From Bathynomus jamesi (taxonomy: Eukaryota > Arthropoda > Malacostraca > Isopoda > Cirolanidae), in the NCBI GenBank assembly GCA_023014485.1, contig JAJOZX010005793.1, forward strand, positions 186,001 to 250,000: 64,000 nt of DNA, in the 5' to 3' direction. The position numbers were made by a program, and so were the translations under genes. Of this stretch, positions 1 to 11,569 are shown one piece after another. Under the pieces are notes generated by a model, which saw only the letters and a program-made list of their open reading frames with translations, was not told the DNA's origin and did no database searches. Position 1 is the stretch's first letter; every line of letters starts with the position of its first letter.

Positions 1-160
1 TTAGACATATTTGAAAATTCATAATATATTCGACAAGAATAAATAGTCTTGAAATTAGCATACGAATGTTTCCAGAAATGTATTTTCACTTTCATTATAG
101 GAAATTTAATATAAGTACATCAGTATATTTAGATGAGCATGGAAAGAGATGATATATATA
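1..160 (-). repeat. Dispersed AT-rich repeat, member 1
   Basis: The reverse complement matches stretches at 10340-10560, 14870-15070 and 46215-46440. The shared pieces are a 'CCATGCTCATCTAAATAT'-like block and a 'CTTGTCGAATATATGAAT'-like block. The copies are strongly diverged. No coding content is seen. Confidence 0.5.
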
Positions 161-204
161 TATATATATGCAGTAAAATCACAGAATAACACGTGATCTT
201 ATTA

Positions 205-415
205 ATAAGCAAACAACCACAGGGAAAAGGAAAAAGAAACACGAAATCCGAGCGCTTTCGTGATATATTCACATCTTCAGGGACAAGAACGAAATAGAAT
301 TATTTAATAATATATATAATAATAGAATTATTTCTTTCTTGTCCCTGAAGATGTGAATATATCACGAAAGCGCTCGGATTTCGTGTTTCTTTTTCCTTTT
401 CCCTGTGGTTGTTTG

Positions 416-420
<5 letters not shown>
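205..420. repeat. Foldback (palindromic) element with Penelope-like ends
   Basis: Arms of about 90 bp are near-perfect inverted copies around an AT-rich spacer at about 294-327. Each arm carries the sequence CCTGAAGATGTG...CACGAAAGCGC. The arm contains CTGAAGA, a short GTGA/TCAC stem and GAAA, which is the order of the hammerhead ribozyme core. Such hairpins occur in the terminal repeats of Penelope-like elements. No ORF is present. The element abuts a (TA)n/(GT)n microsatellite. Confidence 0.6.
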
Positions 421-457
<37 letters not shown>

Positions 458-480
458 ATAGTGTGTGTGTGTGTGTGTGT
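421..480. repeat. (TA)n followed by (GT)n microsatellite
   Basis: Pure TA runs are followed by about nine GT units, immediately before a Tc1-like terminal repeat. Confidence 0.9.
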
Positions 481-481
481 A

Positions 482-720
482 CAGTGGCGCTCATAAGTAT
501 TCGTACAGAGAGATAGTTCAGTTATATTCGTTCTTATCTTTTGTACCGTGCATTCGATAGTTAGGAAAAGTGTACCGTTTGTTTGAACAAATTTAACAAA
601 TAAAAAAATTAGCTCAACTCGAACATGTGATGTAAAACATCAAAGAATTTGAGGAAAAAAAAAGAAGTTAAAATGCAAAAGTTTTCGTACACTTATTTAC
701 AATATTATTTATTACTTTGT
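482..720 (+). mobile_element. Tc1/mariner-like terminal repeat, truncated
   Basis: Just after a TA dinucleotide comes CAGTGGCGCTCATAAGTATT, the kind of end seen on Tc1-like transposons. A related block containing TTTTCGTACACTTATTTAC lies at about 680-705. No matching inverted end and no transposase frame are visible, so this is a remnant or a solo end. Confidence 0.45.
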
Positions 721-1429
721 GCGTCCACCTCAAGTTAGAAGAATTTAAAATTTTTATCAGTAGTTGGCTGTTTATTGATTAGAGACTGTTGGCAATTCTG
801 AGTTTTAGAGTATAATTAATTAGTGTTTATATAGCATTCACAATAACATTCTACATTAAAAAAAAATTAAACCCAAAAATATAATTAAAACGGTTATTAT
901 ATTGTCGCTATTGCTTTATTTGATCCAAACAAAAGGTTTTTCACTAACTTGATTTGTCATTTTAAAGATATGTTATTGCTTTGTTATAACAAAGTGAAAC
1001 CAATAAAATTTAATTGAATTGTACTGAATAACCTTTATTGATAAAATCAATAGTTTTACAATTGTTTTTTGTTTTTTTTTTTTTTTAACATAAATAATTG
1101 TGAAATAGGACTTTATTTTTATTTTATTTGGACTTAAGCTTCAGGTTTTACCGGCTTCTTAATTAAAAATAAAATATTTAGTATTAATAACAAATAATTC
1201 ATGAATAAAAATTATTAATTAGAGTATGTATTAATCTTAAAAATTATTATTATAGATATAAAACAAATACAAAATCGTTATTGAAGGTATGATACCAATA
1301 GGGCCTACTATACAAAAAAATCAGTATTAGACTTGAGAGAGGAACAATAACAAGTAATGTCCATTTAATCCTATATTACACACGAAAAATGAATAATTAA
1401 TAGTAGTGTACATTTAATCCTAGATTTTT
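721..1429. other. AT-rich DNA, nothing recognised
   Basis: Long A/T runs and no sustained reading frame or repeat structure that I can name. Confidence 0.6.
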
Positions 1430-2090
1430 ATTAGTATTTCATTAGTAATCGAGATTTCAACTTGGTTTTCAACGAATTTTTATTCACAATATTTTTTATA
1501 TCAGCATTTAAATCATTCCATAGTTTCAGTCTACAGATCTACAGAAGCTAAGGCTAACAAAGACCCTAAGATCCACCCTAAGGTTAGCCCGAGAAAATCC
1601 ACTATAAGGTTAGCCCGAGAATGAGAATGGGTCATTTTTGAGATGAGACAATCTAAATTGAGGAATAACATGCTTTGATCTCTATTTGGTCTGATATGAA
1701 TGGATTTTTTGATGAGCTACAAAATATTTATTTACCAAATTGTAAGTTAATGATTTTGTTCTTACATTTGTAAATAAAAATAAAATGTGCCAGTTTGATT
1801 ACATCTTTAAGCTTTAATAGTTTTAGCTCTTTAAGTAATGCACTAGAATGATCACGCAAATCAGCATCAGATACTAACCTTATTGCTTGTTTTTGGATGG
1901 CAAAGATAATGTTTAAAGCGTTGTTAGCGGAGTATCCCTAAACAAGACACAGTTGTATCATCTGCAAACATTATGAAGTTAAGTATATCAGATGAGCATG
2001 AAAGGTCATTTATATATAAAAAAAATGAAAGTGGACCCAAAACTGATCCCTGCGGTACACCATGTTTGAAAAGCGTTTCAGATTTGGTTA
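1430..2090 (-). pseudogene. Non-LTR retrotransposon reverse transcriptase remnant
   Basis: Read on the minus strand from about 2090 to 1930, the frame gives a typical LINE RT segment: GVPQGSVLGPLSFFLYINDL, then FADDTT, which is the catalytic box normally written YADD or FADD. From about 1930 to 1640 the frame continues with a C-terminal LINE region (KQAIRLVSDADLRDHSSAL...LKLLKLKDVIKLAHF). A last piece resembling KLWNDLNADI...KNSLKTKLKS lies at 1525-1430. About 100-150 residues between the FADD box and the C-terminal part are missing, and a short repeat (1528-1640) interrupts the end. It is clearly dead. The clade is uncertain, probably jockey- or CR1-related. Confidence 0.75.
1528..1640 (-). 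repeat. Short repeat inserted in LINE remnant
   Basis: The block CTACAGATCTACAGAAGCTA...GACCCTAAGATCCACCCTAAGG recurs at 30964-31012 in the same orientation and as its reverse complement at 48640-48712. There it follows a CR1-like 3' end. It is likely a LINE tail or a LINE-derived short element. The sub-block AAGGTTAGCCCGAGAA is repeated within it. Confidence 0.55.
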
Positions 2091-2099
2091 CTGTAAATA

Positions 2100-2814
2100 A
2101 AACAATTATTTTATTTTAACCATTCATTTGACCCAGACAAAAACAGTCATTTAAACGTGTTTTGTTGTTTTTTAATAGCAGATTTTTCTTTGCGTGGTTT
2201 TCTCGCAAATAAATTACCCTCATTCTGAAGTCTCCGTCAAGTGGTTTTTCTACTGACTGGATAGGGAACTCCTGCATCTGGACTCTGGTGAAGAAGGGGT
2301 TGACCTATGCCTAACTTCTAATCGCATTGATCCGTACGTCGAGTCGTTCGTTATTTGTATTTACTAGATCTGATTTTTTAAGGAGGGGACGGGAGGGAAT
2401 TCTATTCTCCACTCCCGAAAATCTATTTACATACTGTTGATTGAGAAATTGCAAGGTGAGAGGCTATATGCTTCTAACTGAAGCGTTCTTTTATAAATAC
2501 TTCCACCTGGTCTCGCTTCTCTGTGAAAATACTGGTTTTTTACCCATTTTTATTTAGCCTCTGTAAATTAGAAATTCATTAGGTTATGTACACAAGTTAA
2601 AGGAATAATTATGAATTTACAGACTTTTTTTCGGGCTGAACCATCAAAAGTAATGTTAATCTCTTGATCTATACCTTCCGAGTCACTAATTCGATAGGTT
2701 GTTAGGAATAAGGAAGTTAGAACAGAGGTTTTAATGTCTTCGAAGTTAAAAGAAAGAACAGCTCTACAGTTTCAGAAAAAAATTTGCTAAGAAATTTTTT
2801 TTAAAATAATAATG
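2100..2814. other. No gene recognised
   Basis: Mixed AT-rich DNA without a supported frame, lying upstream (in element orientation) of the RT remnant. It may hold unrecognised LINE sequence. Confidence 0.4.
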
Positions 2815-2995
2815 ATTGAGATTGTTTAACCTCCGTCGCAACATCTAACGTCATATGACGGAGGGGACCTACAGCATTACGTGTTACGTGGGATCCGAAC
2901 CACGGGTCGCTACATAATCTAGACGCAGAAGACGGTCTCCCATCCAACTACTACCCAGACCCAATGTCTCTTAACTTCGCTCATCAACGGGAAAC
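2815..2995 (-). repeat. SINE/LINE-tail-like repeat with tRNA box B-like motif
   Basis: The minus strand reads AGTAGTTGGATGGGAGACC...GTGGTTCGGATCCCACG. This has a box A-like start and a GGTTCGGATCC box B-like block. A diverged relative in the opposite orientation lies at 29540-29690, and the second head of the SINE at 24459-24740 has the same GGTTCGGATTCC box. It could be a tRNA-derived SINE or a LINE tail. Confidence 0.45.
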
Positions 2996-3399
2996 TGTGT
3001 TACGACATTGGCTACAACGTAACCCAATTTTTTTTTTTTTAAGCATAAAAAAATCTAGTTTGTAATGTTCTGTTTTTCTTTCATTTTATTCTTTTTGGGG
3101 CAATAATAAAATTTTAAAACGAAACCCATTTATTAGTGATTATTAATTTTTTCATATTTTCAGAAATGTTATTTTAGGCGAATTTTTTCAAAAGATATTT
3201 TACGTGAGCTTCATCATCCAGAAAAGCATAATTTTTTTATTATTATTACGCAGGAAAGAGGAGTCAAAGTCGAATGCCCACAAAAACGCCTCCCCTCCCC
3301 CCATAGAAAGACGAGAGCCAAAATCAAGGTCCAGGGTTTCCGAGATGCCTAGACACTCTGTATTTGAAAGATTGGAGGTAATAGACAAGGGGTAAAGTT

Positions 3400-5240
3400 A
3401 GGGTGAGGAAGATTGTTTCAGAGTCCACAGGTTGAGTAGATGAAAAACTAAAAATACCAATTAACCTTTGCGTTAGAGAATTGAACAAAAAAGGAGTGAG
3501 AATGCGTTGAAAATAGGGTAGTGCGTGATCTCCTTAAAGGAGGAGGCATGCAGTTAGAGAGTTCAGAAGAGCAGTGTCCGTTATAATAACGATATTAAAG
3601 AGAGAGTGAGACAACATTGCGGCGAAGAGAGAGGGAGTGAAGACAGCGAGAGGCGGGGAATTGATGAGACGAAAAGGCTTTGATTGCACCCGGTCAAGTA
3701 GAGGTGTGTAAGTTGAGCCATCCCATATGGAGCCATCCCATATGGAGTATACAGGGGTAAGGTAAGGGAATAGTCGTGTGGAAGATTGTGACGAGTAGAC
3801 AGATGAAGGAACTGGGTTTTTGATGCATTCAAAGCCACAAGGTTTTCTCTGCCGAGACAGAAATACTAGAAAGATGAGAGATGAGGTGCATCATAGCCGT
3901 CCCACGCGAATCATGGAGTGATTGTTGAGAGGGACGCTTTATGAAGTGAGTGGAGAAGTGAAGAGTGGAATCATTGGATATAAGTGGATAGGACAGGAAG
4001 TGTGACTTAAGAGATCATTAACAAATAAAAGGAAGAGACTGGGTGACTGGATAGAGACCTAAGGAACACCACTATTAATAGGTTTAGGAGAACAGTAGTC
4101 ACCTAAAATCGCAGCTATAAACCGGCCAGAAAGGAAATTCGAGATGAAGGCACGGATAGAAGGATAGAAACCGAAGGAGGACAGTTTGGAAATTAATGAT
4201 TTGTGCCAGACTCTATCAAAAGCTGTTGATATGTCTAGCGCAATAGCAAAAGTTACATCGAAGTCCCGAAAGGAGGATGACCAAGAGTCAGAGAGATGTG
4301 CAAGAAGATCGCCGGTAGAGCGTCCCTTCCGGAACCCATACTGACCATCTGAAAGAAGAGTGTGAGAAGAGACGAGTTTAAGGATCTTCCTATTAAGGAT
4401 AGATTCAAAAACTTTAGAAAGGCAAGAAATCAAAGCAATTGAACGATAGTTGGAGGGTTGAGAGCAGTCACCCTTCTTTGGGACAGGCTGAGTGAAAGCG
4501 AACTTCCAACAGGAAGGAAAAATATCAGACGAAAGATAAAGACGAAAGAGTTTGCCTGGGCAGGGTGTCAGCACAGAAGCACAATTCTTGAGAACAACAC
4601 GAGGATCACCATCAGGACTGTACGCCTTCCTAGAGTTGAGCCCAGATAGGGCAGAAAGAACATCTTTAGACGAGATTCTAATTTCAGACATAATAACGTC
4701 AGAGGGAGGAGGAGATGGAGGAACAGCAGGAAGAGAAGATAAAGTTTAGAGGAAGATAGATGGTGTTCATCAGATCGGAAATTTGAGGAAAGGCCACGAA
4801 TGCTGCAGAAGTTTATGGAAAGTGAATCATGCAGAGGCCCAGAACATCTCGAATGGGCAGTAGCAGAACCAGCCCCGCTATTCGGGTCAGCATTCCCAGT
4901 ATCGGCAGCGGGAAAGCCAGAAGTGGGGACATTTATGGTCCCCTCCCCAGGGGACTCCAAAGCTCTTGAAGTCGTTGCCATTGTTTTGTTTTTTCAATTT
5001 TAAAAATAGATTATGTAGTGCGTAAGATGCATGTATGTGTTGTAGAGAATAGGAAGAGAAGTGTGTGTTTGAGAGCATCCTGGACTGCTCACAGGATAGA
5101 TGAGAATCGGAAATAGATCAGCTAAGGAGGACAGTGACAGTAGATAGAAACGGGAGTTCCAGCACGCCCTGCCTTCTGTCTACCCCCCCCCCCCCCCCGC
5201 CTCGTACATACACAGAGTACTTCCTTGTTGATTGGTGTCT
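3400..5240 (-). mobile_element. Jockey-type LINE, internally deleted
   Basis: The element reads on the minus strand. A 5' untranslated segment lies at about 5240-5020, and a second copy of it is found at 28715-28955 in the other orientation. Next comes the start of the ORF2 endonuclease (SINFCSIRGLSSNFRSDEHH...), then a jump straight into the RT, so most of the endonuclease is missing. A piece of the RT tail (NASKTQFLHLSTRHNLPH) follows at about 3838-3780. An (AC)-poor run of sixteen C residues at 5184-5199 interrupts the leader. Several frameshifts and the deletion make it inactive. The family looks like the jockey elements common in decapod crustaceans. Confidence 0.8.
4059..4691 (-). pseudogene. 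Jockey reverse transcriptase (N-terminal and palm region)
   Basis: A 210-codon open stretch with ordered non-LTR RT motifs: a PDGDPRVVLKNC block, TQPVPKKGDCSQPSNYRSIA, then QYGFRKGRSTGDLLAHL, then the first catalytic motif DISTAFDRVWHKSLISKL, ending at KPINSGVP just before the expected QGS. The frame stops there, and the YADD box does not follow in frame. The protein would reverse-transcribe its own RNA at a nicked target. It is truncated and sits in an element that lacks its endonuclease, so I regard it as dead. Confidence 0.85.
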
Positions 5241-6280
5241 ACAACCTCCTCCTTATTGAGGAGAATCCTTGTTCCGTGTGACAGAGATGAAAAAAGAGAG
5301 AAAGAAGAGTCTTTATTTTCAGGCCAAAATGCAGAGATATGCAGGGACATAGCGCAATCATGAACCTGGTTTGAAAAGAAGGATATGCAGAAGTCAGGAT
5401 TCAAAGTATTCCAGTTATAAGTTGAGGAGAACAGTGATCCTTATACCACATAGAATTTTTATAGGTAGTAACCCTTTCTTAAAGGTAAAATAGTCTGACT
5501 CCACTCGTAGATAAACCATAAAGAGAGAGGTAATTATGCGCACTAAATATTAAAGCACTCCTTCGTATATTGTGCTTTGTAAGTACGTCAATTTTTATGC
5601 GTTAAATGAACTTCATTTTAAGCTTCATATAAAGTCGATAAACAAATGTATAGAAAAATACCTGCTTTACCTATTTTCCTAAGTTTGTAAACAATTATTC
5701 CATGATCACAGTAGTCAAAGGAGCCTTAATAAAATGTGTATGATTTTCCTTTGGCACAGAGTTCCTACAATTCTTTCTTGATGGTTTAAAAGTTGCGAAC
5801 ACTATGATCTTCCTGCTCTGAAATCCGTGTTGGTTATACTCTTAAACGTCTCACGAAAGTGGCCTTGATATATTTTTTATATTCGTAAACCATCGCATTT
5901 CTGGCTGAAATCCTGATTTTTATGCTCAATGTTAGATGTCTGTAGTTTATCCACGCAATATTATGTAAATATGTAATTTCCGAAAGAAATTTACAATTTG
6001 CAATATTTCCGAATTATTTTTTAGTAATCTTTCGATCATTCCTTTATATTTCCGCAATGAAGCTCAATTAATGTAAATCTACTGATGAAATTTTGTTCTC
6101 CCTCTGGTGAGTCGGTAGCGTAAACGAATAGATAAAGTCATGGCCCGTGAAAATGACATCTTCAGAGACGGAGGGTCGAATTCCACTCATATATGACTAA
6201 AAATTCATATTAAATTATACTTAATGTTAAGCCACAATTACCTACTGTAGGTTAAAATATAAACACTGTAAATAAAGGTT
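5241..6280. other. No gene recognised
   Basis: The first 150 bases may still be jockey leader. The rest is unassigned AT-rich sequence without a supported frame. Confidence 0.5.
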
Positions 6281-6420
6281 GGATCACCTGAAGATCAAGG
6301 CCCCTAGCCTTCTTTAGTTGGTCTTATAAGGCTAACTAACGAAAATATCACAACGTAACCTAACCAATCGTTAGGTCAACTGTACGCCCTTGACGATTGG
6401 TTAGATTAAGTCGTGATGTG
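6281..6420. mobile_element. Foldback MITE (GGATCACC ends), truncated copy
   Basis: It begins GGATCACCTGAAGATCAAGG and runs through GCTAACTAACGAAAATATCA and the core GTACGCCCTTGACGATTGG, then breaks off at about 6420 before the second arm. It belongs to the same family as the copies at 7350, 14309, 21640 and 39434. Confidence 0.75.
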
Positions 6421-7349
6421 AGAATTTAAGTGTCATTTCCTCATGTTCAGCTATTTTTGGTTTGACGTCAAATAGCTAGTTTTAAAGCTGCAAGCCTATG
6501 AAAGTTCAATAAGCTTTCTACCATGGAAGATCTAGAATTACCTTAGTCGCCCAGAACCCAACTCTGAATGAAGGTAAAATCAGTCTTAGGTTATTATGCA
6601 TTAGCTAGCTCAGACAGTTTTGTATATGCTGTTACTTTTGGGCGGAAAATGTAGTTCGTTTCGTATCTCAGATTTTTCCCAAATATTTCATCTATAAATC
6701 CTAATTATTTTAAACTTAAGAAACACCAAATTCAAGAATATAAATTAACTTTTTATTTCTCTGAAATGTTTAAGAGTGTACGATCTTTTAAGGGTCCAAT
6801 ATTTTCAGTCTTAGTTTTTTCCTTTTTGAGAAAGTACAAGAGTATTTTGAATTATGCTTGACATATTCCCCTGCCTTATATTCCTCTAATGAATTTTGAA
6901 TGATTTTTGTTTTACATTTCCTTATATACTTTGCCTTTGTTTAAGCGTTTCACAATTTGTTTTCTTTGACGGAGCAGCGCCCTCGTCATTCTTTCTTCCT
7001 TCTTCACCTGAGAGCTTTTTGGTATGTGTTCTAACAATATTGATTCTACTTTACTTTCTACTACCACGAGGTACCTCTTTGTTGTTTTATCTTTGAATAC
7101 AACTTTCAGCTTATTTTTTATTTTTTTGCATTTATTATTTCCCAGTAAATTCTATTCGAACTCGGTTTTAACCCTTAGACTATGCATTTTTTAAGTAGGT
7201 TTTAGCTATGTTTCTTTCAATGTAATTTCATTTTCATTTCTACTAGGTTACGATCAGAAAATGCAGTTGGGATGATATACTTAATACCAAATAGCTGGTA
7301 ACTTCTCAAGTAAAGGTGCACGTGTTTCCCCATAAGTTTCAAAATCATG
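6421..7349. other. No gene recognised
   Basis: AT-rich sequence. A short F/L-rich frame at 6896-7096 has no features of a real protein. Confidence 0.5.
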
Positions 7350-7547
7350 AGATCACCTGAAGAGCAGGGCCCCAGCCTTCTTTAGTTAGCTTTATAAGGC
7401 TAACTAACGAAAATATCACGACCTAACCTAACCAATCGTCAAGGGCGTACAGTTGACCTAACGATTAGATTAGGTCGTGATATTTTCGTTAGTTGGCCTT
7501 ATAACGCTAACTAAAGAAGGCTGGGGGCCCTGATCTTCAGGTGATCC
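7350..7547. mobile_element. Foldback MITE (RGATCACC ends), complete, 8-bp TSD
   Basis: Full copy: GATCACCTGAAGAGCAGGGC at the left and its complement ending GGTGATCC at the right. The interior is one near-complete palindrome around TCAAGGGCGTACAGTTGACC. The 8-bp direct repeat AAATCATG flanks it exactly (7342-7349 and 7548-7555). An 8-bp duplication is the hallmark of hAT (and P) transposition. No coding capacity. Confidence 0.85.
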
Positions 7548-7555
7548 AAATCATG

Positions 7556-10335
7556 TTTAGATCCTCTCTTCCTTCGCTGTGGTGCCATGAAACTTTTTAA
7601 TATAAACTCCGTCACTATTACTCTCCTACGTGATGAAATGGAAATTTAACTCTCTGCGCATGAATGTTTTGTATTAGAATTTTAGGCTATCTTTAGTGTA
7701 TTGCTGACTTCATTTATAGAAAAACGTGAAGACGTTTTCTGTTGCTTTTGCAGACCTGTAAACATTTATAGTTAGCAAATTTATTTTTCATCTCAAGAAT
7801 GATCTCTACCTTGCTATTTCATTTATTTACCAACACCTCTCCCGTGTATATGTTTTTAAGATAGATGCAACCTACCCTTCTTTTTCTGTTTTACTTACCT
7901 AGCTAGATTGTAATTTTTTATTTCTATTTCAAAGTCTTCAGTATAGTTTTCACAGCCAGTATCTGTACAAATGTTTCTCTGTTGAAAAATATTTCGGCGT
8001 TTCTTTCCTCTATTAGTTTTTGTAGAAACATTAATCTGTAATCTACTTTTTGGTTATGCATTTATGCAAATGCACACGTGTCTCTGTTAAATAACAGCTA
8101 TTTACGTTTGTGTGTTTGTTTTTTGTTAGGTTTTGTAGAAATTTTGCAGAAATCTACTTTTTGATTATCTAAGCCATTTGCACAAATGAATAAGACAGGT
8201 TTTGAAACCATTTCATTCGGCATTTACTGTTGTTTTGTCTATTAATCCTTGATGATCTGTTTGGAGATTAGTTGTACGTCTTTCTGTCCTGATTCGGATG
8301 AATTTAACTTTGGTGTTTCTAATATGCACTTATTTATCTTCAGTTATTGGAGCTAATGCAATCGCTGTGCTTGTTGGAAATGTTGATGATGAATATTTTG
8401 TTTCCGTTGTGATTGGCTTTGATGTTGTAGAAAATGCATGGATGCACTAATGAAAAATATAGGTTTCCATACTTAGAGCAGTATTCTGTTTTGTTTTTTT
8501 CTAACAATAAGTACATCTGTTATTTTAATCCACTTAATTCTGTTTAGAAAGTGTTTTCATCCTTATTTTTTACTCCTCTTCTCTGATATATGTGACTTGC
8601 AACTGTTGCAAGCCGGTAATCTCGTCTTCGTGTCTCTTTCACGTGGAATTGTAGACACTACATAGTAAGGTGGTCATAAAATATGTCAGTAAATCTTAGT
8701 CACTAATCACTATTACTATATTGATATCAATAATCAGCTTACTCGTCTGAAATATTTAATGGTAGTTAAATACACTGTTTTTCGTTAAGAAGTAGGGTAA
8801 TCAGATGATATACAAGTAAAATTTAGTTATTAGCCAAATATACTATGCAGAGCTTGTTAAAAAGTTGAATGGCTTTCTTCATCGGTTTATGAATTACTGA
8901 TTCAGTGCGAAAAGGATTATGGATAATTTTCTGATAAATTAATCAATCGATTAATGATTCTGTGACATTTGTCTCTAAATTAGGGTAAATGACTAGTAGC
9001 ACAATAATTTAACCAACCTTTATAGAGCGAATAGGGAAATTACTAAAAAAAAAAAAATTCTGTCTATTGGTGTCATATTTGCATATACTTTTTCTTTAGT
9101 ACTTTTATGCTACTAGTCGAGTGGATTAATTTTTTTTCTTTTCTATTTTCTCCCTTTAGTTATTCATATGCTTCTACTTCTTTCATTTGACCTATTAGTA
9201 CTTCTTTTTGCCTTTGAAATATTTTCCTCCCTTCATCTTCTTTGACTGTTATTACAAGGTCCGATCGCTTTTTCTCGTGATTTGTCTCCAAATTAGCCCT
9301 TATTGTTATTTTCCAGGTTTTCATTATTTTGCTGCTTGTGTTATTGCCATCTTCAATGTCCCTCTCTTTATCATGACTGTCTTCTAAATTTGTCTATGTC
9401 TGTTTTTGCATGTTTTTCATCCAGTTCAGTCTGTTTTATTTTTTTATTTTTCTCGACATCCGGTAAAAACATGCAAAAACATGCAAAAAAAAAAACGAGT
9501 CCAATGAGATCGTGTTTATTCTATTTGATTCTCTCTATTTTTCTTGCTGAGGTTCATGCATTCGTAATGTTTGAAAGATTTACGCATTATACATTTTGTT
9601 CCTATCGTTATGTTAGTCTCATTTCCGTAGATACGAATGTTATTGATAACACTTTTTCCGAGCAAAAATTTATTTCTTTTCAGTTTTCAAAATTTTCAAC
9701 AATTTACGCATTTTTTCGTTTTCGATGTTGAAGCCATATTTAGTTGTCGTCTTTTCATTTTGTTTTATCGTTATGATTTCCCTTTCCAATAGGAAAGTGA
9801 ACGAAACCTTGCGGTGTATAACAGAACAGCAATTTTTCTTACCCCCTGTTTTTCCTCTTCGTTTTTCTTTCCTTTTACTCAGATACCGTCTCTCTCTCGG
9901 TTTGTTTGGGTTCAGATGCCACAATTTAAAAGGAAATTTAAACTTTCTATTATATTTTCAGTATTTTTACTTACATCTTAAATTCACAGTTAATTATTTC
10001 CTAGTAATTACGACTAATTTATATTTCACGCATGTTCCAAATTCCTTATTACTGATAAATGTCAACAGCTAAAAATTTCTGATTTTTACAAACGGGAAAT
10101 CACGTGTGTATATTCTATCATATGACTTCATATATATATATATATACAGAGAGAGAGAGAAAGAGAGAGATTTTGTAAAGAATTTGAACATACACACTAA
10201 AACTAATTGTAGTTTTATTATAAAAATATTATTGGCATGTAAAGCTGTTAATATATTATGGTTAAAATATCAATATTTTTGGCTAATAGAAATGAATAAT
10301 TAGGTTAGTGCAATACCATATTCTAAAGAAAAGAC
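7556..10335. other. Long AT-rich stretch, no gene recognised
   Basis: Two open frames at 9303-9731 and 9725-10072 are rich in F, S, L and C and start at non-ATG or arbitrary codons. They look like chance frames in T-rich DNA. A TA/GA microsatellite lies at 10130-10170. Confidence 0.5.
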
Positions 10336-10560
10336 TTTTATTTCAATAAATATCCTTCCATGTTCATCTAAATATATTTATGAGGTGTTTAGATGGAAAG
10401 TCATATACTGTAAATGAAAATATTTCTTTTGGGAATATGATATGATTTCAGAAATATTTAGGCTTGTCGAGTATATGAATTTCTTTGGGGAATATGATAT
10501 GATTTCAGAAATATTTAGGCTTGTCGAGTATATGAATTTTTAAATACTCTTTGAGAAGAA
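10336..10560 (+). repeat. Dispersed AT-rich repeat, member 2, with tandem duplication
   Basis: Same family as 1-160 (reversed) and 14870-15070. A unit of about 58 bp (GGGAATATGATATGATTTCA to GTCGAGTATATGAATT) is tandemly duplicated almost perfectly at 10422-10537. Confidence 0.6.
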
Positions 10561-11569
10561 TAATTATATTATTTTTAAACGTTCATTTCTTTCCTTGAAA
10601 ACGCTTTCATAAGTACAGTACAGTATAAGTACAGTATTGCTACATTAATCCTGTTCAACTTTCCTATATTCGTTTAGGAGTTTAGAAGTAGAAATTGATT
10701 TCACTAAAAATAATTGTAAACATTTACTTCATGAAGGTCTTAAAATATAGGAGACATTCAGTTGTACATTTACGATTGTGTATCACAGTCAAACAAGACT
10801 TCAAATTGTATTTGTGTTTACTAATATGATGGGTTATATTTTTTTTGATTCATTGTAACTGCTTCTAATTACTGCCCAAGAACGTGTTCATTAAACACTT
10901 TATCAAAAGTTCGACACAAATAAGCTAAAAGATCAATGTACTTTCCAAGAGGTTTAAAGAATTTAAAAATCAAGATTATTTCTTATTATACTTTAAAAAT
11001 TGACTTTAAAGTCTGCAGTACAGAAAAACGAAAAAAAATGGTTCAAATGAATATTGTTCAAGAATGAAATAACGTCTTGGTTGAATATTTGGGGAGTTAA
11101 GACTGACTGAGCGAAAGAATGAGGGCAATTTATGGCGTTGAAGGAGAGGAGCTGCCACTCGTGGATAGGTGAGGCGATAAAACAGATTAAAGTACATTTT
11201 GCATTTGTCTGTGGTTTTGGAAGAGCGTAGCAATATGGCAGTTACATTAAGGCACAGAAAACGATTAAACAGTGCTGGTTGGGAGTAGGAAGCAACTTTT
11301 TTAATTTATTTATTTATCATATTTATTTATCGGAGGGGCCAGCCTGGATAGTTTACTTTAAGAAACGACAGTTTATTGACGTTTAATGATATTAATAATG
11401 TTACTGATATGCATCTACAAGAACACTTTCCATAACTCTCTTGTTATTTCCGCTCTCACCGTTCCTCATAAGTCAGTGGATGTTTTTCTTTTTTCTTTTT
11501 TGTAATTAAACTTTATATTTTTATATTTGAATCATATTTTGCTGTTTAGTATCTTCCAGCATTTGTATA
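10561..11569. other. No gene recognised
   Basis: A and T runs and a short minus-strand frame at 11233-11006 without recognisable motifs. Confidence 0.45.

Noticed and set aside
9303..10072. Two long overlapping open frames rich in Phe, Ser and Leu
   Set aside because: T-rich low-complexity DNA, arbitrary start codons, no motifs; most likely chance frames.
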